This document shows positions 6,601-12,214 of a DNA stretch of 12,868 nucleotides, piece by piece. This DNA comes from CAIKMD01 sp035605975 (lineage in GTDB: Bacteria; Pseudomonadota; Alphaproteobacteria; ATCC43930; CGMCC-115725). Position 1 is the stretch's first letter, and the number at the start of each line of letters is the position of its first letter. The position numbers and the translations under genes are program-made. The notes beneath the pieces were generated by a model that was not told where the DNA came from, did not search any database, and saw nothing but the letters and a program-made list of their open reading frames with translations. The stretch lies in NCBI GenBank assembly GCA_035605975.1, contig DATNGG010000096.1:1-12868 (forward strand). The letters run 5' to 3'.

Positions 6601-6897
6601 ATGTTGAAACAATTTGCCCTCGCGACCGTCCCGCTCCTGGTCGCAGCGCATTTCGCCGCGGCCGCCGAGCCGATGAAGCTGACCAACGCGCAGATGGATG
6701 GCGTAACCGCGGGCTCGGCCAGCGGCGCTTTGATCCAGCTTTCCGCCTCCGCCAGCGGCACGCCGCAAGCCTTCACCGAGACCGCGGCCGAGGCGTTTGT
6801 CACCCAGACGCCGGTGCTTTTCGCGACGCCGCTCGGGCCGGTGAAGCTGAGCGCCGGCACGGTCTATGCGATCGGCGCATCGGTCTCGTCGAACTGA
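6601..6897 (+). CDS. Small Sec-exported protein with VTAG leader motif; candidate exported subunit
   Basis: This 98-residue protein has a signal peptide (hydrophobic 5-21, cleavage near AAA/EP at 22), then LTNAQMDGVTAG at residues 27-38. These are the same residue numbers as in the protein at 6100, although the signal sequences differ. The ~60-residue remainder is Ser/Ala/Thr/Val-rich with only two Glu and one Lys. AAGGAG sits 6 bases before the ATG. The gap to the previous gene is 81 bases with no terminator hairpin visible, so the three genes are probably one operon. I know no named family for it; the role as a C39 substrate is inferred from the motif and position. Confidence 0.76.
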   Translation: MLKQFALATVPLLVAAHFAAAAEPMKLTNAQMDGVTAGSASGALIQLSASASGTPQAFTETAAEAFVTQTPVLFATPLGPVKLSAGTVYAIGASVSSN

Positions 6898-6963
6898 TCG
6901 GAGGGGCGCCGCGGAGCGCTCACCCAATCGGCCCCAGATATCTTTCACACAGGAGACATCGAT

Positions 6964-7293
6964 ATGAAGACCGGATTGTTACCGCTTATCGCGGGCGCGG
7001 CCGTTCTCGCCCTTGCCGGCACGGCCTCGGCCGGAGATCGCAGCGCATCGGCGCCGCTTCGTCTGTCGGATGCGCAGATGGACGGCGTGACCGCGGGCGC
7101 AACCTCGATCGGCGTCGGATTCGGCGCTGCCGCCGGCACGCTCTTCTCCGGCACCGCGATCCAGATCGCGACGCAAGTGGCCGGCCCGAACGCCGCCGCG
7201 GCAGGCGACGTGGTCTCGGCCGCGGCCTCCTTCACGCCCGGCCCCAGCGCGGCCGCCGTCTCACAACTACAGATGATCCTCGTCAGCCCCTAA
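6964..7293 (+). CDS. Small Sec-exported protein with VTAG leader motif; candidate exported subunit
   Basis: This 109-residue protein has a signal peptide (hydrophobic 5-20, cleavage ASA/GD near 23), a short polar spacer, and LRLSDAQMDGVTAG (motif residues 34-45). The rest is Ala/Gly/Ser/Thr/Val-rich and almost uncharged: one Asp and no Lys or Arg after the motif. AGGAG lies 8 bases before the ATG. It closes the three-gene set, 66 bases after the previous stop, and is followed at once by two tandem hairpins, the second with a T tract. Near-zero charge and hydrophobic beta-prone sequence fit a self-assembling subunit, but this is inference. No named family is recognised. Confidence 0.76.
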   Translation: MKTGLLPLIAGAAVLALAGTASAGDRSASAPLRLSDAQMDGVTAGATSIGVGFGAAAGTLFSGTAIQIATQVAGPNAAAAGDVVSAAASFTPGPSAAAVSQLQMILVSP

Positions 7294-7304
7294 CGCGCAG
7301 CACA

Positions 7305-7386
7305 GCCGGCGCGACAAGTGCCGGCGTCGTGCGAAGCCAAGAAAAGCCCGAAGCACCCGCCGGCGCGACAAGCGCCGGCGCCGTGC
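7305..7386. repeat. Two near-identical 28-base hairpin repeats
   Basis: Copies at 7305-7332 and 7359-7386 differ at only two positions, both T in the first and C in the second. Each folds as GCCGGCGC, loop GACAA, then the complementary arm; the second is a perfect 8-bp stem and the first has one G-T pair. They lie head to tail 26 bases apart after the last VTAG gene. Confidence 0.7.
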
Positions 7387-7398
7387 TGTCCTGTTTTT
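7352..7398 (+). terminator. Rho-independent terminator of the VTAG operon
   Basis: An outer stem AGCAC/GTGCT (7352-7356 and 7383-7387) encloses a 9-bp G+C-rich stem with loop GACAA. TTTTT follows at 7394-7398. The hairpin at 7300-7332 upstream may act as a first, weaker stop. Confidence 0.65.
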
Positions 7399-7431
7399 GG
7401 GTATGTGCGGCTGGGCGCGCGTCGGCCGCGC

Positions 7432-8103
7432 TTACTCGTGGATCGTCGTCACAAAGAGGCGCAGGCTCGCCAGCATGAAGAGGCGGATCAGCGCCGCCAG
7501 CGTCGCAACGCTGAGCTTGCTCATCGCGCGCTGGCGATGATACTCGACGGTGCGGCGGCTGATCGCGAGCTTGAAAGCGATCACCTTGTTCGAATGACCG
7601 GCGACCACTTCCTCGATCACCGCGCGCTCGCGGGTGGTGAGCTGCTCGAGCCGCTCCGCCGCGCGCTGGTTCTCGGTGACATCGACGAAGGAAATGACGA
7701 TGCCCGCGGTCGTGTTTCCCTCGCTCAGATAGGAGAACACGCTGCGCTTGTACCAGCGCCCGCTCTGCCCGCGAATAATGCGCTCGACCGCGATGCCATC
7801 GATCAATACCGCGGCGACGTCGGTCGCGAGCTTGCGATCGTCGAAGGGAAGCGTGATGCGCGCGAAGGGCTTGCCGACATCGTCCGCCTCGATGCCCAAG
7901 AGGTCCTGTGCCGATCGCGTGAAGAATTGCAGGTTGCGTTCGGGATCAAGCACGCAAGTCGCGACATCGAACCAACCGAAGGCAAGGAATGAATCGCGTT
8001 GTTGCCGCGGCTGCTGCGGCGGAACGAGCTCAAGCGCGGCACCGGCATGGCGCGCGCGAGGCGCCATGACTTCCTCTTCAAGAGCATGAGCTTCGCGCTT
8101 CAT
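7432..8103 (-). CDS. PAS domain-containing LuxR-family transcriptional regulator
   Basis: This is a 223-residue protein. An N-terminal polar tail precedes a single PAS domain (about 38-150: FDVATCVLDPERNLQFFTRS, ending GIVISFVDVTENQRAAERLE). A LuxR-type helix-turn-helix follows (about 155-215: LTTRERAVIEEVVAGHSNKV, then SRRTVEYHRQRAMSKL). The PAS domain may bind a small ligand or cofactor; no Cys or His haem or flavin signature could be fixed by eye. I chose the ATG at 8103, with GGGGGAG about 10 bases upstream; a TTG at 8109 with closer spacing is possible. It converges on the VTAG operon across the tandem terminator. It is a one-component regulator with unknown targets; either the small-protein operon or the gentisate genes are possible by position. 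Confidence 0.88.
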   Translation of the reverse strand: MKREAHALEEEVMAPRARHAGAALELVPPQQPRQQRDSFLAFGWFDVATCVLDPERNLQFFTRSAQDLLGIEADDVGKPFARITLPFDDRKLATDVAAVLIDGIAVERIIRGQSGRWYKRSVFSYLSEGNTTAGIVISFVDVTENQRAAERLEQLTTRERAVIEEVVAGHSNKVIAFKLAISRRTVEYHRQRAMSKLSVATLAALIRLFMLASLRLFVTTIHE

Positions 8104-8399
8104 CGTCAATATTCTCCCCCACCTGAAATACCTTCACTGCGCTGGCTATTTGGCGATCGGCGGATAAAGGCGATCTCTCTTCCGACTGCCTGTTTTATGC
8201 TTTCCGAGGCCGCTACGGCCCAATGCAATTCTTCAAGGCGCGGTTCCCCGCACAAGTCGTTAAAAGCGCGAAGAAATCGCCCCGCTCAAGCATTGTGGCT
8301 CAAATCGGCGACAGGAGATAATGCGTTTGCAGGGGCCACAGAAATATCACAGCGAGCGCGCTCGCGCCGCGGCGGCCGTCCCCGAACCGTTGCCGGTGA
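8104..8399. other. Intergenic region upstream of the PAS-LuxR gene
   Basis: This 296-base region has lower G+C than its surroundings and should hold the promoter of the PAS-LuxR gene on the minus strand. A GGCCG/CGGCC mini-hairpin lies at 8208-8220 and a perfect GCGAGCGCGCTCGC palindrome at 8352-8365. The palindrome is just beyond the gentisate dioxygenase stop and may act as a weak terminator for it. No clear -35/-10 pair was found. Confidence 0.35.
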
Positions 8400-9383
8400 T
8401 TAGTTTCGATACTCGTCGCGCAGGAAGTCGAGACGGCGGAACAATTCGCGGTCGGTGATTTGGAAGATGCTTGCCTTGGCGCTCAGCGCTTTATGGGCGG
8501 CCCATTGGCCATGCGGCAGCGTGAAAATATCCTTGGGCTTCCATGCAATGAGATCATCGCCCACTTGCGACTGGCCCTCGCCTTCCGCGACCACGCACAC
8601 CGTGTTGCTGTTGCTGCGAAAGGCGCGCGTCTCCGCGCCCTTGCTGAGACCGAGAAGGTAGCAATCGATGGTCGAGAGAATTGCGCCGCCGGTCATCGGG
8701 TTGGCGTAGCGCAAGCGCCGCGCGCCATCGGCATCGGGGCGCATTGCCTCGAGCGCTTGCGCGGCCTCGGTCCAGGGATAGCGGAATTTCGGCGAGTAGC
8801 TCCAAGTCGCGGCCGGCTTGTCGGGCGCGAGCCCCGCGGCGAAGACCGCGTCCGCCGGCGGCTCGACCATGTCATGCGTCGGTCCCGGCTCGAAGACCCG
8901 ATTGTCGAGATAGCCATGCACGGGAACATCGAGCGCATCGACCCAGACCGAACGCTTCGTGCCGGTGTTCGCGTGCTCGTGCCAGGTCCAGCCCGGCGTC
9001 AGCACGAGATCGCCCGGCAGCATCGGACAGACCTTGCCTTCGACCGTCGTCGTCGCGCCTTCGCCCTCGAGCACGAAGCGCAGCGCGTGCATGGTGTGGC
9101 GATGCGGCCGCGCCGTCTCGCCCGGCATCAGGATCTGCAAATTGACCGAGAGGTTGGGCGCCGCACCCTGCGCGCCGGTCGCGGTGAGCCCTGGATTGCT
9201 CAAGATCAGCACGCGGCGCTCGGCGTCGTGCATGTTGACCGCCCCGGCGGCCTCGCCGAGAAGCGGGCTCATCGCCATCCAGTGCCAGATATGCGTCGGA
9301 AGATGCGGCCGGTTGGGACGCAGTTCCTGGTCCCACATGGCGATCACGTTCGAAGCGGCGAATTTCTCGCGCAGCTCTGTCAT
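8400..9383 (-). CDS. Gentisate 1,2-dioxygenase
   Basis: This 327-residue bicupin enzyme should open the ring of gentisate (2,5-dihydroxybenzoate) with O2 to give maleylpyruvate, using Fe(II) in the cytoplasm. The N-terminal cupin shows the family hallmark: RPHRHTMHALRFVLEGEG supplies His94 and His96, and PGWTWHEH supplies the third iron ligand, His135. The second cupin is at about 220-320 (LSKGAETRAFRSNSNTVCVV onward). Length is close to family members of about 340-350 residues. I chose the ATG at 9383, with AGGGG 8 bases upstream, over an in-frame ATG at 9506 whose extension is not dioxygenase-like. It is divergent from a flavin hydroxylase that may make gentisate or a related phenol. The next steps, maleylpyruvate isomerase and fumarylpyruvate hydrolase, are not in the window. 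Confidence 0.92.
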   Translation of the reverse strand: MTELREKFAASNVIAMWDQELRPNRPHLPTHIWHWMAMSPLLGEAAGAVNMHDAERRVLILSNPGLTATGAQGAAPNLSVNLQILMPGETARPHRHTMHALRFVLEGEGATTTVEGKVCPMLPGDLVLTPGWTWHEHANTGTKRSVWVDALDVPVHGYLDNRVFEPGPTHDMVEPPADAVFAAGLAPDKPAATWSYSPKFRYPWTEAAQALEAMRPDADGARRLRYANPMTGGAILSTIDCYLLGLSKGAETRAFRSNSNTVCVVAEGEGQSQVGDDLIAWKPKDIFTLPHGQWAAHKALSAKASIFQITDRELFRRLDFLRDEYRN

Positions 9384-9564
9384 GGCGTCCACCCCTCGAT
9401 CGCGCGGCGCGTCCGCGCTCGGCGGCAATTGTCCCGCGCCGCCCGGGCGAAAGCAACGCCCCAATCGCCCGCAGCCGGCGGCGGCCGCGATCGCCAAGCC
9501 CATCATTGACCACGCAAATTGCCCACTTTAGCGTTCGAGGCGAAGGGGATCGCGGCAGGGCCGG
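9384..9564. promoter_or_regulatory. Shared divergent promoter region, dioxygenase and hydroxylase genes
   Basis: Two candidate sigma-70-type promoters face apart. For the hydroxylase, TTGACC at 9506-9511 is 17 bases from TAGCGT (9529-9534). For the dioxygenase on the minus strand, TTGCTT (9451-9456) is 17 bases from GACAAT (9428-9433). An inverted pair, GGCAATT at 9424-9430 and AATTGCC at 9517-9523, overlaps the dioxygenase -10 and lies between the two hydroxylase promoter elements. One regulator could bind both and control the pair. Confidence 0.4.
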
Positions 9565-11172
9565 ATGAGCGCGGAGCAGATAGAGGTGTTGATCGCGGGC
9601 GGCGGGCCGGTGGGGCTGGCGCTTGCCATCGAGCTCGGCCGTGCCGGCATCGGCTGCCTCGTCGTCGAGCGCCGCGACGGCAGCATCGGCGTGCCGAAGA
9701 TGAGCGGGCTCTCGATCCGCAGCATGGAGTTCAACCGGCGTTGGGGCATCGCCGAGATCGTCAAGAATTCCGGCTGGCCGAAGCACCATCCGCAAGGCCT
9801 GACTTATTGCACCAGCATGGTCGGCTTCGAGCTCGCGCGGCATCACGTGCCCGCCTATATCGACCAGAAGCTCGATTACACGCCCGAGCCGCGCGTCGCC
9901 TGCGCGCAGATCTATTACGACCCGATCCTCCTGGCGACGGCGCGCTCGCTCCCCGCCGTGACGATCCGCCATCTGACCAGCCTCGACGGTTTCCGCCAGG
10001 ACGCGGACGGCGTCACGGCGACAATCACCGACCGCCAGACCGGGATGAGCGAGACCGTTCGCGCGCGCTATCTCGTCGGCTGCGACGGCGCCGACGGCAC
10101 GGTCGTGACGGCTTTGGGCTTCGGCTATGAAGGTCTCGGCCTCGTCGCGCACAGCGTCAACGTGTTCTTCCGCTCGGCGGCGATCATGAAGATTCACGAC
10201 AAGGGCTGGTCGCGCTTCTTCCGCTTCACCGATGCGGGAGGCACTTGGGGCGAGATCATAGGCATCGACGGCAAAGAGCTCTGGCGCCTGTCGGTGCTGA
10301 AGGCCGATCCGGCTTTCGATGCCGATCGCTATATGCGTCGCCTCATCGGCCGCGACGACGTGCCCTATGAGGTGCTCTCCGTGATGGAGTGGGAGCGGCG
10401 CGAGCGCGTCGCCCAGCATTATCGCGACCGCCGCGTCTTCATCTGCGGCGATGCCGCGCATCAGAATTCGCCGACCGGCGGACTCGGCCTTCACACCGGC
10501 CTCGCCGACGCAGTCGATCTTGCCTGGAAGCTGGTCGCGACAATCGAAGGCTGGGGCGGCCCCGCTTTGCTCGATGCCTACGAGGCCGAGCGCAAGCCGA
10601 TCGCGCTCTACAACGTGCAGGCCTGCACCGACGAGTTCGTGCTCCTCGCGGAGCTCCCGGGCGGACCCGAGATCGCCGAGGATACCGAGCGCGGCGCGGC
10701 CTTGCGCCGCCGCTGGGCCGAGGCCTATCGCACCGCCAACGGCGCCAATGGCCCAACCTTCACCGAGAATTTGCGCCTCGGCTATTGCTATGAGAACTCG
10801 CCGATCTGCGTCCCCGACGGGACACCGCCGATCCCCTATGAGACGGTGCCCTTCGTGCCGAGCGCGCGGCCCGGCACGCGCGCACCCCATGCCTGGCTTG
10901 GCGACGATCGCTCGACCCTCGACCTGTTCGGCGGCGGCTTCGTCCTGCTGCGATTGGGGTACGACTCGGCGGGCGACTCGGCCCTGCTCGCGGCGGCGCG
11001 CTCGCGGCGCGTGCCGCTGGCGGTGGTCGACATCGCCGATGCGGCGGTTGCGGCACTCTATCAGTGCCGATTCGCGCTGGTGCGGCCCGACGGCCACGTC
11101 GCCTGGCGAGGCGATGCCCTGCCCGGGGACGTGCTGGGACTCGTTGACCGGGTCCGGGGAGCAACACCCTAG
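9565..11172 (+). CDS. FAD-dependent aromatic hydroxylase (PHBH/MhpA-type)
   Basis: This 535-residue class A flavoprotein monooxygenase would hydroxylate a phenolic ring using NAD(P)H and O2. The signatures are in order: the dinucleotide fold at residues 9-36 (IAGGGPVGLALAIELGRAG) with its acidic end VVERR, the DG motif at 172-175 (GCDG), and the flavin ribityl GD motif at 295-296 (ICGDAAHQNSPTGGLGLHTG). A C-terminal thioredoxin-like domain (about 400-530) lacks a CxxC and is typical of the phenol hydroxylase/MhpA/TfdB branch, not of the shorter 3-hydroxybenzoate 6-hydroxylases. The divergent gentisate dioxygenase suggests gentisate or a ring-substituted analogue as product, but the substrate cannot be read from sequence. 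The ATG at 9565 follows CAGGG by 4 bases. Confidence 0.88.
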   Translation: MSAEQIEVLIAGGGPVGLALAIELGRAGIGCLVVERRDGSIGVPKMSGLSIRSMEFNRRWGIAEIVKNSGWPKHHPQGLTYCTSMVGFELARHHVPAYIDQKLDYTPEPRVACAQIYYDPILLATARSLPAVTIRHLTSLDGFRQDADGVTATITDRQTGMSETVRARYLVGCDGADGTVVTALGFGYEGLGLVAHSVNVFFRSAAIMKIHDKGWSRFFRFTDAGGTWGEIIGIDGKELWRLSVLKADPAFDADRYMRRLIGRDDVPYEVLSVMEWERRERVAQHYRDRRVFICGDAAHQNSPTGGLGLHTGLADAVDLAWKLVATIEGWGGPALLDAYEAERKPIALYNVQACTDEFVLLAELPGGPEIAEDTERGAALRRRWAEAYRTANGANGPTFTENLRLGYCYENSPICVPDGTPPIPYETVPFVPSARPGTRAPHAWLGDDRSTLDLFGGGFVLLRLGYDSAGDSALLAAARSRRVPLAVVDIADAAVAALYQCRFALVRPDGHVAWRGDALPGDVLGLVDRVRGATP

Positions 11173-11177
11173 TCCAA

Positions 11178-11226
11178 AATCTTGGTCACAAGATTGACAC
11201 AGGGGCCTCTAAGTCGTGCATGCTAT
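11178..11226 (+). promoter_or_regulatory. Inverted repeat overlapping a TTGACA element upstream of bactofilin
   Basis: AATCTTG (11178-11184) and CAAGATT (11189-11195) form a perfect 7-bp inverted repeat around GTCA. Its right arm runs into TTGACA at 11194-11199, a perfect -35 hexamer. The -10 is poor: TGCATG at 17-base spacing, or TGCTAT (11221-11226) at 21. The repeat begins 6 bases after the hydroxylase stop and could be its weak terminator instead. Confidence 0.35.
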
Positions 11227-11303
11227 TGCCGGACCGAGGGGAGATTTCGCAGTTCATGCCAAAGCTTCCTGACAAAAATCACCCAAGCCACGGCAGGAGC
11301 AAA

Positions 11304-11843
11304 ATGTTCACGCGAGAGAAAAGCACCAAGTCGACCGCCACCGCCGAGGAGGCGCGCGACTCGGGCAGCACGAGCACGGCCGACACCGCCACGCTGCTTG
11401 CCCCGGCGACGACGACGCCCAGCCCGACAACCAGCCACACCGTATCGCGGCATTATTCGATCCCGCCCGCACCGACGCCGCTCGCCACCGCGCGCGAGGC
11501 CAAGTCCGAGACGCGGGACGAGACGAAGCGGCTGACCGTCGGCAAGGGCATCTCGCTCGACGGCAAGATCTCGTCCTGCGACCGGCTGATCGTCGATGGC
11601 AAGGTCGAGGCCGAGCTTCAGGATTGCCACACCGTCGAGATCACCGAGAACGGCACCTTCAAGGGCGCCGCGGAGATCGCCAGCGCAGAGATCTCGGGCA
11701 ATTACGAGGGCTCGCTCACCGTCCGTGAGAGCTTGCTGATCCGCTCCACCGGCCATGTCAGCGGCACGGTGCGCTACGGCAAGCTGCACATCGAGGATGG
11801 CGGCGAGCTCAACGGCGACGTGAAGAGCCTCGCCAGCAAGTGA
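11304..11843 (+). CDS. Bactofilin (DUF583 cytoskeletal protein)
   Basis: Bactofilins polymerise without nucleotide into filaments that organise cell-envelope growth, stalks or polarity. This 179-residue protein has a disordered Thr/Ser/Ala/Pro-rich N-terminus (about 1-75). The bactofilin beta-helix core follows (about 76-177), beginning RLTVGKGISLDGKISSCDRL and continuing with regular short turns rich in G and hydrophobics (IVDGKVEAEL, VEITENGTFKG, AEISGNYEGS, LHIEDGGELNGDV). I chose the ATG at 11304, with AGGAG about 4 bases upstream; in-frame ATGs at 11256 (purine-rich GGGGAG upstream) and 11220 are possible. The N-terminus has no strong membrane-targeting hydrophobic segment. The family call is firm; its role here is unknown. 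Confidence 0.92.
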   Translation: MFTREKSTKSTATAEEARDSGSTSTADTATLLAPATTTPSPTTSHTVSRHYSIPPAPTPLATAREAKSETRDETKRLTVGKGISLDGKISSCDRLIVDGKVEAELQDCHTVEITENGTFKGAAEIASAEISGNYEGSLTVRESLLIRSTGHVSGTVRYGKLHIEDGGELNGDVKSLASK

Positions 11844-11852
11844 ATGACGGGC

Positions 11853-11872
11853 CGGGCGCCTCGCGGCGCCCG
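11853..11872 (+). terminator. Possible terminator hairpin after bactofilin
   Basis: CGGGCGCC and GGCGCCCG form a perfect 8-bp stem around TCGC, 9 bases after the bactofilin stop. No T tract follows, so it may be a weak or Rho-assisted stop, or only an mRNA-stabilising hairpin. Confidence 0.4.
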
Positions 11873-11915
11873 CCACCTTGCGAAAATGTAACTTGAACGC
11901 CGCCGCGGCCGTGGC

Positions 11916-11932
11916 TGAGACTTTGCGTCTCA
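11916..11932 (+). promoter_or_regulatory. Short hairpin just upstream of the small membrane protein
   Basis: TGAGAC and GTCTCA form a 6-bp stem with loop TTTGC, ending 13 bases before the ATG at 11946. It could affect translation of that gene or be a protein binding site. Confidence 0.25.
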
Positions 11933-11945
11933 CCGGGGTCAGGCG

Positions 11946-12113
11946 ATGACGCACGCACAACTGCTTTATCTCATCCTCGTCGTGGCGGCTTTCGTTATTT
12001 TCACGGGCTCGCTGCTGATGGCGACGGTTTTGACCGTATCGCGCTCGAACCCCGACGGCGACTCGGCGGGCGAGCGGCCCGCCGGACCCCGCTCCTCGAA
12101 CCATTCCTCCTGA
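11946..12113 (+). CDS. Small single-pass membrane protein, 55 residues
   Basis: From the ATG at 11946 the frame reads MTHAQLLYLILVVAAFVIF and on to a TGA. A strong hydrophobic helix spans about residues 6-31, followed by VSRSNPDGDSAGERPAG, a polar tail rich in Ser, Pro and Arg. A GGGGTCAGG stretch precedes the start at suitable spacing. Codon third positions are mostly G or C, as in neighbouring genes, and it fills the gap between bactofilin and the transporter, both read in the same direction. The Arg after the helix suggests an N-out or short-anchor topology, but this is uncertain. No family is recognised; a small accessory protein is possible. Confidence 0.6.
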   Translation: MTHAQLLYLILVVAAFVIFTGSLLMATVLTVSRSNPDGDSAGERPAGPRSSNHSS

Positions 12114-12140
12114 GCGGAGGGCCTGCCCCTCTCTTCTCCC
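12106..12140 (+). terminator. Weak terminator candidate after the small membrane protein
   Basis: CCTCC (12106-12110) and GGAGG (12116-12120) pair around TGAGC, overlapping the stop codon. A pyrimidine-rich stretch follows, but it is not a clean T run. Confidence 0.2.
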
Positions 12141-12214
12141 TTGCGCTAAATTGAGGTCTCGCGCCCCGCGGCGCGGACGCGCTTGCGGGGAAGGAAGGGA
12201 GCGGATTTCCGCCG

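Noticed and set aside
5860..6948. A 362-residue open frame on the minus strand across the VTAG genes.
   Set aside because: It is Arg/Ala/Gly-rich with no domain, antisense to proteins with clear signal peptides, ribosome sites and a shared motif.
6100..7293. Bacteriocin or RiPP cluster, suggested by C39 peptidase and double-glycine-like leaders.
   Set aside because: The precursors have Sec signals, the peptidase lacks an ABC exporter, there are no modification or immunity genes, and an outer-membrane pore is present. A Fap-like export system fits better.
2201..8225. The 7-mer CATTGGG (either strand) at 2201, 5904 and 8219, each in a region upstream of or between regulator genes.
   Set aside because: About one to two copies are expected by chance in a window this long, and no longer consensus or symmetry links the three.
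8321..8458. Possible 45-residue plus-strand gene starting MRLQGPQKYHSERARAAA with AGGAG 3 bases before the ATG.
   Set aside because: It overlaps the 3' end of gentisate dioxygenase on the other strand, its composition is that of shadow frames in G+C-rich DNA, and no family is recognised. Spacing from AGGAG is also short.
8872..11097. A 741-residue open frame on the minus strand.
   Set aside because: It runs antisense through the flavin hydroxylase and reads as Arg/Ala/His-rich shadow sequence, entering the dioxygenase in the wrong frame. The plus-strand hydroxylase motifs are decisive.
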